This document shows positions 33,901 through 45,466 of a stretch of DNA of 64,000 bases, one piece after another. Both the position numbers and the translations under genes were made by a program. Position 1 is the stretch's first letter, and every line of letters begins with the position of its first letter. Origin of the DNA: Rhodosorus marinus. Its lineage: Eukaryota > Rhodophyta > Stylonematophyceae > Stylonematales > Stylonemataceae. The notes beneath the pieces were generated by a model, which had not been told where the DNA came from, searched no databases, and saw only the letters and a list, made by a program, of their open reading frames with translations. The stretch lies in the NCBI GenBank assembly GCA_029953675.1, contig JAMWBK010000006.1, positions 2,108,001 to 2,172,000 of the forward strand. The letters are read 5' to 3'.

Positions 33901-34355
33901 AGTTTCGGAAATGAGTGGAGATGTTTCAAGTAAGATTTAACTTTTGCTCGCGTTTTTAGTTCTTTTTTCTTTTATTTTTGTTGTATAGTGGTGGCTTGTG
34001 TGGAAATGGTGGGAGGGAGGAGTCTGCAGGGAGGGGGGTGGAGGTGGGGTAAACAATTTAACGGTGGTCGCGCACAATTTTTATGTGCGGTGTTGGGTAC
34101 TGTGAAAATCATTAGTTGGGAAAGGTAAACGGAATCGAAGAATACACAGGGAGGGAGTGTGTATATGTAAAGGGAAATGCTTGTTGGGTTGTCCAACGCG
34201 TTACTGTGTGAGGGGCGAAGGTCCTTTTTTGTCGTAGAGTGGTTTTTGTACGGAATGAGGGAGGTGGTTTCGGTTTCTGCGTGAGAAGGAGAAGAGATTG
34301 CCGTGGCGATTTGTTGTTTTGGTTTTGTAGTTCTGCATTGGGGCAGAGGATTGGG
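30992..34355. other. Long gene-poor stretch
   Basis: No confident gene in 3.4 kb. Minus-strand frames at 31275-31517 and 31538-31837 overlap plus-strand frames and are unassigned. A ~51-bp tandem duplication with the block ggtttcc-ct-gtagtgaaaa lies at 31866-31960. The plus strand is C-rich at 32950-33010, resembling a minus-strand leader, so a small unrecognised minus-strand gene to its left is possible. 33240-33370 is very AT-rich. From 33960 the plus strand is G/T-rich, the MYB leader. Confidence 0.5.
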
Positions 34356-35409
34356 ATGGAGAGGAGCGAGGAAAGGATGGGAGTGAAAATGAAGAGGGAG
34401 GACAAGATGGAAAAGTCGGACGAGAAGATGGAGAGCGTAACGCCTCCAGGGGAATTGAGGACGGGGTGGTATCGGGATGTTCAAGCTTCGCTGAATGGAG
34501 ATTCGCCTATGTATGGGAAGTCTGAGGGCGGTATTGCCCAACCGTCCGCCATGCTCAGAGGAAACATGGTAGGATCGGAGCCAGTTGTGGTGATGCCAGG
34601 GTACGCTTCTGCCGCAGGTAACCCTCAAGCTCCCTCCGCTTTTGAAATGCTCATCGAGCAGCAAAAAGTAAGCGCACCACTTAAGTTAAAACCGAGCACA
34701 ATATCCGTGACGGCTGACGACAATCTCTCTCCCTACCTGCTTGTTCGCTTACAAAGTTGAATCAGCATCTGCAGAGGGAACTTTCCAAAGTCCGTTACGA
34801 GGTGGAGAAACTGAGGGAAGCACTTCATGAATACGAATGTGAGAGGCAACAAAAGGAGGCTCCTCGAGCACAGACCAGATATTGGACGCCCGAAGAGCAT
34901 GAAAGGTTAGTGCCATGGATAATAGAGCGTTCTGTTCTCTCCGGATTGCTGTGGAAAGCAGGGCCCTAGTGTAGGCCGCGTTGACTCTAGCTGCTATTTG
35001 AACTGTTATTTGAACTGAACGGAGCATCTGCATGCTCTCCCAACCACGCAGGTTTATTGATGCGGTGAGGAAGTTCGGCGCGAAGGATGTCCGTTCGGTC
35101 GCATCGTATGTGGGGACTAGGAACGCCACCCAGGTCCGCACTCATGCCCAAAAGTATTTCCTGAAGATGCAGAGGGAAGGAAAAGGCAACCCTATTCAGA
35201 AGAACAGGAGGCGGTGTATGAGTGAAGGCGACTTGACAAAGGTGGTGGAGCGGAGGCAAAGCAAAGAAAGCCGGGGGGATGATGGCGAGGCTTCGGAGAG
35301 CATGCTCTCTAGGATCAACCCGAGTCCGTTAAGCAAGCAACCCTCCGGTATTGACCTGCTTTCAGTTGCTGCTGAAGCGGTCAAGAATGAGGAAAAATCG
35401 ACCCGGTAG
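34356..35409 (+). CDS. MYB-like transcription factor (SHAQKYF class, THAQKYF variant)
   Basis: Single-repeat MYB-related DNA-binding protein. Exons 34356-34667, 34757-34905 and 35052-35409, introns 89 and 146 nt, give 272 residues. A coiled-coil segment (LNQHLQRELSKVRYEVEKL) precedes the MYB repeat, which is rebuilt over the second junction: YWTPEEHERFIDAVRKFG, ASYVGTRNATQVRTHAQKYF. The class signature is SHAQKYF; here the first residue is Thr. The flanks are low complexity with a Ser/Arg-rich C-terminal region. Plant and algal members act in circadian and sugar/light responses, but nothing here specifies a target. An in-frame upstream Met (34239) lies in G/T-rich leader and was not used. Confidence 0.88.
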
Positions 35410-36389
35410 AGGCCGCCGGACGCACTGGTTTCTCTATTCCGCGGGACAGCATTGTTGAACGCTTGTAAGATGTACAGAGATCATACACACACATATAATT
35501 ATCTATTTGGGATCGGGCCATTTAATGATAGAAGGGGGCGCGCACGATTTGACGCAGATGAACATGCGTCAGGCCTCGAATTGGAATTGCACTTGGGCAA
35601 GAGTGCTCTCTGTTCTTGTTGATCGTAATAGTTTTCCTGAATCGCTGGGGGCCCTAAGACATGCAGATATGAACAAAACTAAAACTGCAGGAAGCATTGG
35701 CGACGCTTGTCGGGTTGCCATTATGGATCTAAAATTTGCCCATGGACCTCGAATTGTCCCTTTTCCCAACAGCTCGTCCGTCTCTCTCTCGAGAACACAA
35801 AGCTACCATATGTGAGTTTATCCGAGCCCGATTGCTGTGTGCAAGCAGAAGGCTGCCTATTCGTTCTTACTCGCTCACAAGTCCGTTTACTAACGGCACG
35901 GCTGTCAATCAAGAAGAACACTCGACAGGCAACGGTATGACTTCTGCACAAAAGAACATGACCGCATCCATCCCACTCACGAAACCGTAGGCCAACCTCC
36001 CCCAATTCCGGTGCACCACCGCAACCTCCCTGCTAATCGAAACCAGGTCAAAGCTCCAATCAATTGGAGAACAAAGATTAAAGTCTAATTCAAGAAAAGA
36101 TCTATTCTAAATCTTGCCGCTTCCAATACGACATTAGTCCGATGAAGACTTCATTCCAGCCATGTATCCTAAAATTCTACAAAATCGGGGTGCGGGGAGA
36201 GGGGGGGGGGGGCCTTACGACCTTTCCCGAACACGTCGACGAAGTGTACGAGGTACTAAAGAATACTTATTCTTAAGTATTCTCAAGTATTCGTTCTGGG
36301 AAAGGGTCTGCTAAATCGGAATGCAGACTTTTCACCGAAATCTCCTGTATGTCATAGGTGTCCGGAACTGTGCTTCTCTGTCATTTTTG
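35410..36389. other. Intergenic, nothing recognised
   Basis: Several overlapping frames in 35507-35990 on both strands show no family. A G-run interrupts at 36198-36214. Confidence 0.4.
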
Positions 36390-37010
36390 CCCTCAAGTGA
36401 TCCTCGGAGTCAAAAGGGGTGTGAGATGCTCTCATCTGTGTCTATCTCTCCGGACCTCATCAAGATTCTTATTGCCTCCTGAGTTTGGATGTGTTAGCCT
36501 TCTGTGCCAAGTCTTAAGGGATACAGTATATCTCCCCATGACCGAGAGATGTCTCTTTGTAGTCCGTAAATCAGTTTCTAAAAAAGACCCCAGGCTGCGC
36601 TATGAACGTGATCAGCATGACGAGTTTGTGGAAACATTTTTCAATTATGTGATCAGCATGACTAAGTTAATAGCGCCGAATCTCAAGTAATATGTGTTGT
36701 TGAGCGTCAACAGCGTCCCGTAGTCCGGTTGGGGTCTTTTCAGACCCCCAAACAGACTCCTTCCGTCAACGAGGGTTATTCCAATCTTCGGGATTCTTGT
36801 CAGGCCCTTGAAGGCGTCCTCGACAGTGGAGCCACCGACCTCACGTGGTCACACGTGGTTGGTGGCACCACTGTCTAGGAAGAAGTGTGTTGTGTTTTCC
36901 GTGTCCTTCACGATAACGGCGTGGAATTTCTTTGTGATCTGCTCTTCTGGTTCGGGACATTCGTTCTTGAAGTGCCCACACTGACCACAATTGGAACCTG
37001 TGATGTCAGC
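36390..37010 (-). pseudogene. Ty1/copia gag-pol fragment
   Basis: Decayed copia-type polyprotein on the minus strand. In order: a short zinc-knuckle remnant CGQCGHFKNEC (about 36955-36990), then HFFLDSGATNHV, the copia aspartic protease active-site box, near 36850-36890, immediately followed by a stop, and after several further stops TWHRRLTHPNSGG at 36452-36515, the conserved GAG_pre-integrase box. Several stops and frame changes interrupt it. No LTRs are visible. The upstream frame beginning near 37195 (IKTLLDGNSFQ) recalls a copia Gag start but is weak evidence. Confidence 0.8.
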
Positions 37011-37420
37011 AATTCCAGAGAGCTATTAAGGGGAAAAGGCTGACATTTAGGTGGTCGGAAATTGGGAAAAAAAGGGGGAAAAAGTAAAGAATAAACCCTA
37101 CAAAGAGCTCCGACAAAGTAATAGCTAAATGGGGAAAAAGCAGAGGAGAAACCCACCTGGAAACTGTTACCGTCCAACAATGTTTTTATGGACAACTGTC
37201 TGCTGAACGGCTTGCCCTAAATTTTGGGAATGTTTCCTAATTTAGAGTGATTCTTTCGAAATAATGGAAGGGAGATTTTTTTTTTTCTTGGTTGCTTCGG
37301 TCGTGTGAGATTGATGAAAGTGTATCCAAGTTCTGAGTCGATGAGGGGAAGTCGACAAGGAGGTCACTATAGTGTATATGATGAGCAATCTGTGTTAGAA
37401 CATTTATATTCTGGCAGGAG

Positions 37421-38613
37421 ATGGCTTGTGGATTTTTGGTTTCCGTGAGCGCCAGCCCGCATCAGAAAAGGAGAAATGTTCGCGTGCGTGAATCCAGCGA
37501 CTCTCAGCGGGTGGCACTGACCCTGGAGTATGATGGTACGGATTTCCATGGCTGGGAACGGAAACCGGACGTCCCTACGATACAGGTAAGGACGATGCCT
37601 TGCGGTTATCTCGTGGGGTGGCGTAGAGGTGTTCAGCCTGGAAGAGTTGCGTCTTGTGGGTTTCGGGTGATTGCTCACTGTCTATGGACGTTTGCCTAGG
37701 AGACAGTGGAGAATGCCTTGGAGCTAGTCCTCGATGGGCCGTATTCAATTCGTGCTTCGAGCAGGACCGATGCGGGAACTCACGCAGTTGGACAAGTTTG
37801 CCACTTCAACTTACCTGCTGGAGTCAATGCGGACAGGTGCGTGTCGGCTTTTCCTTTATGTACAATTCGCAGACGCAATGCGCACGAACTGACGAAATTT
37901 GATTTTTCGATCAATCACTGATCACGGGACGATCGCAAGGAACTGGAGGTCTATCTTGAACAATCGCCTACATGATGCTGTGAAGGTGACGAACTCGGCC
38001 CTGGTTCCTTCGAAATTCCATGCCAGGCATAGCGCTGTTTCGCGGAAGTATAGGTATTCGATACTCACCGACCCTCGGCCGAGCGCCTTTCTGGGACGAT
38101 TTGCGTGGCACTACTATCAGAGTCCGCTGGACGTGAAACTCATGAACGAGGCAGCGAAGCTTTTGATCGATGAAGATATAAACATCGGGGCTTTCCGGAA
38201 AGCTGGATGTACATCAGACTCGCACCTGGTGTCAGTTTCGCAAGCTACCACGGTGAGAAGAAGGGACGAGCTAATTGAGATTGAGATAACTGCGAACAGG
38301 TATCCCTAGGCATTCCTGTGGTCGACTTTGTAATTTGAAATGGCCGGCTCAATGAACGGCTGCCCTTTCGTACAGGTTTGTCTATGGAATGATGCGGCTT
38401 CTCGTTGCTGCACTAGTTGACGTTGGAAAGGGCGCTATGTCCGTTCAAAGATTCCGTGAAATCCTGACATCCAACGAACGGGAGGCGATCAAGACTTCGG
38501 CACCGGCAAGGGGCCTCTGCCTGCTGCATGTGGAGTACCCAGAAAAGCTTACACCATACCCGCAACGAAAAGCCAAGTCCATCCTCTTGGGTCTTAGCGA
38601 TGTAGTCTACTAG
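37421..38613 (+). CDS. tRNA pseudouridine synthase, TruA type
   Basis: Isomerises uridine to pseudouridine in the tRNA anticodon arm. Exons 37421-37585, 37700-37836, 37940-38299 and 38376-38613, introns 114, 103 and 76 nt, give 299 residues. Family motifs: LTLEYDGTDFHGWE at the N-terminus, SSRTDAGTHAVGQVCHFN with the catalytic Asp, the segment SRKYRYSI, and FVYGMMRLLVAALVDVGKGA near the C-terminus. It follows the bacterial TruA layout without the eukaryotic PUS1/3 extensions, and has a ~28-residue basic N-terminus (FLVSVSASPHQKRRNVRV), so plastid or mitochondrial targeting is plausible. Convergent with mL53. Confidence 0.93.
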
Positions 38614-38824
38614 GGGCGTCGAAAAAAAAAACGACGATTACTACGGGGCTGGCACAAACACGTGAGAGCAAACCCTCTTGATATGAATTTAGTTAATATG
38701 TGCTGCAGGTCGAAGATGCTTTCCACAAATGCCGCTTGCAAAGCAAGCGGTCCAGTTTCGAGTATTCAGGACACACGCTGCATCTCAATTATAAATTATT
38801 CCCCGGTTCTGAAGAGCTTGATTA

Positions 38825-39423
38825 TCACAGGAAAGGGCTTGGGTTGTCCTTGGAGAGCAGTCTCGACTTCCTCAATACAAGATCAGTAAGATAGCCAACG
38901 TCGACGCCGACGGGATCCACAGTCTGGGAAGTGCCGTCCACTGTACAAGAAAAAAGGAAATGAATCCACCGTCAACCACAAGCACTGGCCAGCGCGTAAA
39001 ATCTAAGATCCCATTCAGTACTCACTGTAGTCAATCCTAATCTCTGGAGGATCCTGGCCCTCTAAGATGTCAACTTTTACTTCTAACTGCGGATTGGATA
39101 ACCGCATCGGAGCAGAAGACACATACTTCAGAAACGCCCTTTTTGAACCGAAAACAAGAGCGAACGGACAAAACATGAGACAAAAGGTCAGATCCAGAAA
39201 CCAGAACAACCTTTTCAAGCCTTGCAGCAGAAGAGGCAAAGAAAATTCAATCTAAACAAACACAAGAACAGCAAAAAAAATAGCTTCAAGATGCCTCCAC
39301 TTACTTTGCAGACCTCGCCTGTGAATGAAAAGGGTTAAACCTAATCTCAACATTCTTCATCGCACCAGCCAATTGAGTTGATGCTTCCTCTATCACCTTC
39401 AACGTTCTACCTAACTTGCCCAT
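38825..39423 (-). CDS. Mitochondrial ribosomal protein mL53-like
   Basis: Component of the mitochondrial large ribosomal subunit with a thioredoxin-like fold. Three short exons, 39423-39305, 39138-39026 and 38940-38825, introns 166 and 85 nt, give 115 residues. The diagnostic VEIRFNPFHSQARSAKAFL spans the first junction, and VDILEGQDPPEIRIDY with MDGTSQT follows across the second; this matches the mL53 pattern of a basic N-terminus, RFNPF, and a VDGT-like strand. The exons are too short to show as long frames, and plus-strand frames here (38662-38894) are antisense shadows. Assignment rests on the RFNPF region. Confidence 0.75.
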
Positions 39424-40535
39424 TTTAGCTTATATCTATCCAAACCTCATATCAATCACATTGATCCCCTCAATGCTACACACCTAAAACTCCCTTCACC
39501 TTCCCCAAAACATCCTGCAGAAGATCAGACCCCCAAACGCTCATTCCCCACCGCATCCCAGTCGCCCCCCCCAAAAAAAACACTTCAGGGTTACCTTCTG
39601 CTGAAACCAAAAATACGGTCCATAATTACTGAATAGTAAAATAAAATAAACTGTACAATGCGATAAAAAGAAAGATAATACACTTTGCACTTCAAATCGA
39701 TCAATCAATATTTAACCAATTGAAGAACCGAACTAAAATTTAATGACTGCTATCGTGTTTTGGTAATTTTAGGCAACTTCGGGAGATGTGATAACCAGTG
39801 CGCTTGCTGACCTGTGGTTTCGGGGAAGGGTTTGAATAGCAGTTGGGGAGGTAAGGGATCAGAGTGATGGTTACCCTACATTTCACTTCCGATATCAATG
39901 TCGGATGCTAATTTTCTACGCTAATAAGCTGAGATAATGGCGTTTTTATCCTCCCCGAACCCACCGTTTCCACGTTCTAACCATCGGGAAAAGCTTTGGG
40001 TGTCGAAGGGAGGGGGGGGGCATGATGATCACGACCGACCTCTCTCAACTTGTTGAGTTGGTGACGAGGATGGGTCTAGTTATTGTATTTCATGTCCCAA
40101 ACCTTAAACGCTAGAACCGTCTTGCAAAAAAATTCCATAGACCGTCTCGTCTTTCTTCCTGAACAAAGCAAAATCCAAAAACCTAGCTCAAATCTGTCAG
40201 CGTGCATTTCCAGTTGGAAGTGAATGAGCAGAAAATAGTCTTCAAGAAAGGACTTTTTCGCTCTCTGAGCAAACGAAACTTTGGTTGGAATGGGGCGGAG
40301 GGAAGGTGTTGGTCAGGTGGAGTGAAGAAGATTGGTGTCCCCCATTTCAAGTCTTAGTTTGGTCATAAGTGGTTAGTTTATTAGAAGCTTAGCAGAGTTT
40401 GTTTTGGGGTGTGGGTGTTGGGGGTGTTGGGGGTGTGAAGACGACGGGAGCTTTTGAATGTGTTGGGAGGGAGGGATTTGGGTTAGGTTTTTTTGTTTTT
40501 TTTGAAGTGGGTTTCGGAAGTGGTCTTGGAGAGGA
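39424..40535. other. Divergent intergenic region
   Basis: Lies between the starts of mL53 (minus) and the CDC50 gene (plus). The left part (39430-39600) is C/A-rich, the right part (40250-40535) G/T-rich, including an imperfect gtgttggg-repeat at 40405-40440. This is the switch in strand skew expected between two leaders pointing apart. The centre is AT-rich; no frame of note. Confidence 0.6.
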
Positions 40536-42150
40536 ATGGGGTGCACTGTGAGTGCCTGTGCGAGTGAGTTTGTTACTCCTTCAGTGGTTTGGTTAATGTG
40601 CTTTTCAGATATTAAGGTGTTTTTTTTTTGTGGCGTGTTTTGTTCGAGAATAGAGCTTTGCAAAAAGGGCGATGGCCCGGAGCTGGATGAGGAGGAGAAG
40701 ATTCGGACGTCGGAAGATTTTCATGGTTTGAGGTTACACTGTGAGTATCGCAAGCTTGATAAACCAGCTTGATTGCGCTTGAGCGTTTTTCAGGGTTTGC
40801 GTAGCCGTTGTCAGTTGCTAATTCATTGTTTGGACATTTGCAGTTTATCGAATTAGGCAGCAGGAGAGTCCCACCTTGATACCCATCCTACGGCCTGCCT
40901 TCGTGATTACATTCTATTATATACTCTTCTCCGTATTTTTGGCTGTGGGTATCGTCCTTATCATCCACAGCGGTCAGGTAAGTATTTACATCAAGTCATA
41001 ACTTGGACACGTCTAAATGTTCAAGTCGTCGAGCTGCTGCCAAAACGATAGCAGCTGGATCTTGGTTGGCATGTGGCAACTTTGTTGAGAGCCCTCGACC
41101 AGTAACTAACTCTACGATGTTTTTTCGTGCAGATTGTGTCGCTCGATGATGTGAGATACGACAACATTGATTCTTGTAACGTGGGAGACACGTCAGACGG
41201 CACGACAAACAATTGTCAGGTCGAAATCGAAGTCACGGAGACCTTGAAGGCCCCGTTTTATGTTTACTATGGTCTGACCAATTACCATCAAAACCATAGG
41301 CGATATGTTTCGTCCAGAAGCTCACAGCAACTCGCGGGAGAAGAGCAAACTGATGCACAACTCAGCTCGTGTGAACCAATCCTGTTCTTCGCCAACGGTA
41401 CTGTAATCATTCCATGTGGTCTCACCGCATGGAGTCGATTCAACGGTACGCTTCCTTCGCTCAATCCGTACCTACCGTGTTTACCAAGGACTCGATTGTA
41501 CTGACTCTGCTTTTGTCATCTGAAAATTTGGCAGATACTTTCTCTTTCTGTAAAGATCCGGGATGTGAGAATCAAATCGACTGGACGGATCAGGGTATTG
41601 CGTGGGAAACAGATGAAGACGTAGCCTTCCAACCTGGTCCGTGGACGGACGCGCAGAACGAGCTAATCAACAGCCCGGATTTCATTGTTTGGATGCGATT
41701 GGCGTCGTTTGACACGTTCACCAAACTCTACAGAATCGTGAATGAAGACCTTTCTCCTGGAACGTATTTCATGGACATTGGCTCGAGTAGGATCACCATC
41801 ACAGCGTTAGCACCCCGGCTTTGCCCTTTCTATTCTAACCCCAATTTGCCCTTCCACGATGAATAGATTACCCTGTGAGTGGCTACGACGGCACGAAGTT
41901 CATCGCGATCACAGAAACTTCTTGGTTCGGAACCAGGAAGACATCTCTTGGTATAATCTATCTGTCCATATGTGGGTGTCTTTTTGTGATAGCCACTGCG
42001 CTACTACTTCGCCACCTCATCAAGCCGAGGAGACTCGCGTATGAAGATCTCAACTTGGTGAAAGAATACCTTGTGAAAACCGTGGATATTGGAGATGAGG
42101 AGGTGAAACAGAAAGCCCTCGGCCAACAAAGCAATGCTGTGAATACATAA
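40536..42150 (+). CDS. CDC50/LEM3 family, P4-ATPase flippase beta subunit
   Basis: Noncatalytic subunit required for ER exit and activity of phospholipid flippases. Coding exons 40536-40740, 40844-40977, 41133-41445, 41535-41786 and 41867-42150. Two membrane helices flank a large lumenal domain: TM1 around FYYILFSVFLAVGIVLIIHS and TM2 around GIIYLSICGCLFVIATALLL. Family motifs: YYGLTNYHQNHRRYV, the paired cysteines of SSCEPI and IIPCGLTAWSRFND, and NYPVSGYDGTKFIAI before TM2. NGT sites for N-glycosylation are present. The start is uncertain: reading through gives 395 residues, while splicing a good donor (40548) to 40656 removes 108 nt of a poor-quality N-terminus and leaves 359, closer to the family norm. 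Confidence 0.92.
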
Positions 42151-42791
42151 GCGATAAGGTTCTCGAGAGCTTACTGGGAATCGGGAACCAGGCAAACCTG
42201 TACAGCCATGCTGGACGAGCAGGTCCCGGTTTGCAAACGACAGAGGCTCGACGTGGACGTTGGACCTGCAATCGGATCGGACCGAGTCTCTAAGCGGAAA
42301 TGAACAGGAAGCCAAATTCTTGCAGTGTCAACTCTTTACTTGCGATTACTTGGAAATATTGAACGTCTTGATGCTTTGCCATCCTCTTGAAGAACGTATG
42401 ATTACAACCTGGACTATCCCGAGACTCTCTCTATGAATAATGATAGGCAAGGTTAGGCACCGTTAAATTTTTATCGAGAATGATGCGAGCGGCTTCAGTG
42501 TGCCACGCAAGTCCCCTACGATGAAATCGCAACACAATTCGGTTGTAGAATACATTTGGACGAAGCGTTAATTCTCAGCAGGCAGACAAACGAGTGGAAG
42601 AAGGCGCACCTTTGCCCAAAGGTGGAAACATCGATATTTGATTACATGAATCCTAGCAGACTCTGATACCGCTACAGACTTGGCCTAATGACAATGCTCT
42701 AGGTAGTACTCGCCAACTGTCTTGTTCCGGGGAAGCCTGTCGTTCGTCATGCGGATAAATCGTCTACTAGTCAGGCAGAAGGCCACGTCGG
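42151..42791. other. Intergenic
   Basis: No family-like frame. Separates the CDC50 stop from the acidic segment and tandem array that begin at 42792. Confidence 0.4.
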
Positions 42792-42985
42792 TTACATGTC
42801 GTCTTCTTCTTCGAAAAGCATATCCGTCAAGTCAGGGTTCTCCATAGCTAAGATCTTGAAAAGGTCATCCTCATCGACATGATCGGAATTGATCTGCTCG
42901 GGATGTAATCCATGTTCGAATTTTATCGTCTTCATCCCCAAAACGCTTGTCGACTGCATCAAATCGTCCAAGTCATGTGCACTGA
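42792..42985 (-). other. Possible terminal exon with acidic tail
   Basis: A minus-strand frame ending at 42792 reads DDLFKILAMENPDLTDML then an EEEDDM C-terminus. It looks like a genuine acidic protein end. Upstream in the same frame a stop appears near 42990, so if real it must be an exon spliced from elsewhere. The adjacent tandem array contains decayed copies of the same sequence (tagctatgga-like and cctgacttg blocks). No family recognised. Confidence 0.3.
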
Positions 42986-44040
42986 CTACTTAGCTATCGA
43001 GAAGAACGCAAAAGGGCTGAACATGGTGTTCATCAAGATGATTGAAAAGATCCGTTGGTGGATGTCATCCACATTAGAACCTGCTCGTCTTCTTCCTCAA
43101 AAACAGCTTGCCGAGTACATCAAACGAGTCAAGTCTGCCTGCTTAGCTATCCAGAAGAACGCTGAGGGCTGAACAAGAGCGGCATCAAGATGATTGAATA
43201 GATCCGTTAGTGGGTGTCATCCACATTAGAACCTATTCGTCTTCTTCCTCAAAATCAGCTTGCAGACTAGATCAAATGAGTCAAGTCTTCCCGCTTATCT
43301 ATCCGGAAGAACGCTAAGGGCTGAACAAGAGCGACATCAAGATGATTGAAAAGATCGGTTGGTGGATTTCATCCACATTAGAACCGCTGCACATGATCGA
43401 CATCAAGACGATTGAAAAGATCCGTTGGTGGATGTCATCCACATTAGAACCCCGTCAAAAAAAGGCTTGTGGACTATATCAAATATGTCAAGTCATGTGT
43501 TCTGACTCCCTAGCTATCGAGTGGGCCGCGAAAAGGCTGAACATGGTCGTAATGAAGATGATTGAAAAGATCCGTTGCTGGAAGTCCTCCACATTAGAAC
43601 CCCATCATCTTCTTCCTCAAAAAAAAGCTTGTGGACTACATCAAATCACTCAAGTCAGGTATTCTCACTCCCTAGCTATCGAGTGGGACGCGAAAAGGCT
43701 GAACAACATGATCGTCATCTGAAGATGATTGAAAAGATCCGTCGGTGGATGTCATCCTCATTGGAACCCCATCATCTTCTTCCCCCCAAAAAAGCCAAGT
43801 CAGGTGTTCTCACTCCCTAGCTATCGAGTGGGACGCGAAAAGGCTGAACAACATGATCGTCATCTGAAGATGATTGAAAAGATCCGTCGGTGGATGTCAT
43901 CCTCATTCGAACCCCATCATCTTCTTCCCCGCAAAAAAGCCAAGTCAGGTGTTCTCACTCCCTAGCTATCGAGTGGGACGCGAAAGGCTGAACAACATGA
44001 TCGTCATTTGAAGATGATTGAAAAGATCCGTTAGTAGATG
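42912..44040. repeat. Degenerate tandem array, ~145-167 bp period, eight units
   Basis: The motif atgattgaaaagatccg starts at 43038, 43190, 43342, 43408, 43558, 43725, 43870 and 44014: spacings 152, 152, 66, 150, 167, 145 and 144 bp, the 66-bp step being a truncated unit. Each unit also carries a cattagaacc block, a tcttcttcc-(t)caaaa block, and tagctatc-aga. The last units (43700-44000) are nearly identical to one another, the first ones more diverged, so the array has grown at its right end recently. Apparent plus-strand frames are by-products of the repetition. Confidence 0.9.
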
Positions 44041-44437
44041 TCATCTACATGGAGGTGAAGCCTCTGAAGTTGGGTGAGGGTTTTGAACGTGAGGATGGTG
44101 AGGAAACTCGGAGACTTTTATTTTTTGCGAGTATAGGGAACTGGGACCCTATGGTTATTTTCATGGGGGTTTACGATATGAGGGGAGGTGGGGGGGTGGG
44201 GTGGGGTGCGCTTGTGAGTAGTTTGGGATGAGAATGGAAAGGAGATTCGAGCTAGATTTTCTTGGAGTTGGGATGCCTGATAAGGTTGGTGAGGGGGAGT
44301 GAAGATCTGTCTCTAGTTGGCCCCCTCCGTTTATAGGGTTTTTGGGGGGGTATCGGGAGAAAAATCTCTTAGATTTAGAAATCGCGGTTTTTTGAGCAAT
44401 TGTCCGATTTTTTTGGTTTTGTTTGCTGTTTGTATGG

Positions 44438-45277
44438 ATGGATTCGGAGTGGAGTGAAAGCTCTTCGTTGCTGCAAGGACCGTTGAGATGGGGTGATTCA
44501 GTAGGGATTCAAGAGCAGAATTGGCGGGTATCTGCCGCTCAAGGAGCAGTGTGTATAGGCTTTGGATCTCTGGCTCTGTTCCTGCCTGGAATTACATTGG
44601 CATTTGCTACATACTTGTTTGCGATTTTCGCCATAACGCTTGGGATTGGGGAAGTGGTCGATTCTATAAGAGGTAGCTTGTAAGTGTCTTTCCATTCAGC
44701 AAACTAGTCCTTTTCCTAGTATTTTCTTTACGAAATCTAACAAGAAAGTCTCGCGGCCCCTGCTGCTTGGCTCAGCTTCCGTCCAAATAGGAATGGTGAT
44801 CAAAGCTCTTCCGAGGTGGTTCTGGAACCATGGCGCCGCTGGCTCCTTTTTCTCCTGGGATTGTTGCATCTTCTCATTGGCATAGGTGGTCTGATGTGGC
44901 CCGGTGTGACAGCGAATTTCATGTTGAATGTTGTAGCTGCCTGGGCAGTCCTCATTGGATGTACGGAGGTCCTAGTCGGATGCAACGCGCGAGATAGCAT
45001 AGGATGGGGCAATATCATCAACGGATTCGTCATGGTGATCTTAGGAGCGTTTCTCTACGCTGTATCACCGGCAGAGGGGATCTTAGCTTTGATTTGGGCG
45101 TTTGGCGTACTGGGTTTGATTGGAGGTTTCTCCCTCTTACTGAGCGCTGTTTGGACGAGAAGACGAGAGCTCCAAGAACTCAATTCTTCCTCGCAATCCT
45201 TGCAGAGTGAAGAGAGCGAAGGAATTGATCGATTATCGCAAAGAGATCAATCCGCTGTGAGAAATATTTACGTGTAA
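44438..45277 (+). CDS. HdeD/DUF308 family multi-pass membrane protein
   Basis: Small integral membrane protein of the DUF308 (HdeD-like) family, widespread in bacteria and algae, role in eukaryotes unknown. Exons 44438-44679 and 44776-45277 with a 96-nt intron give 247 residues. Hydrophobic segments come in pairs: AAQGAVCIGFGSLALFLPGI, TYLFAIFAITLGIGEVVDSI, then LLFLLGLLHLLIGIGGLMWPG, FMLNVVAAWAVLIGCTEVLV, IINGFVMVILGAFLYAVSP and LIWAFGVLGLIGGFSLLL. This six-helix pattern with LPGI and WPGV after helices 1 and 3 is the DUF308 repeat. The charged tail is Ser/Glu/Gln-rich. An in-frame Met 5 codons upstream (44423) is equally possible. Confidence 0.85.
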
Positions 45278-45466
45278 CATGATCCGGGTAGTATCTTATT
45301 TGTTTTAATTTGTGTGTTTTGTGTTTTTTCCACCTCGGGAGAAGGCCATCCCACCGATTTCGGCTTGTTCTCACACTAATTTACAGGCTCCGTGCACAGA
45401 TCTAGGAGCAAAGTTAACTGGTTTCTTTCCTATGATTCTGCCGTCTCTTGGCGTTCGTGAACATTT

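Noticed and set aside
36908-37195. Minus-strand frame as a complete Gag of the copia relic, with an internal intron.
   Set aside because: The donor and acceptor look good but the join is out of phase with the zinc-knuckle frame, so I do not claim a domesticated spliced gene.
38662-38894. Plus-strand frames after TruA that look like extra exons.
   Set aside because: They lie antisense to the third exon of the mL53-like gene, which explains their openness.
43342-43965. Three overlapping plus-strand frames that look like a repeat protein (IEKIRWWMSSTLEP units).
   Set aside because: They arise from the tandem DNA array; frames shift between units and several units contain stops.
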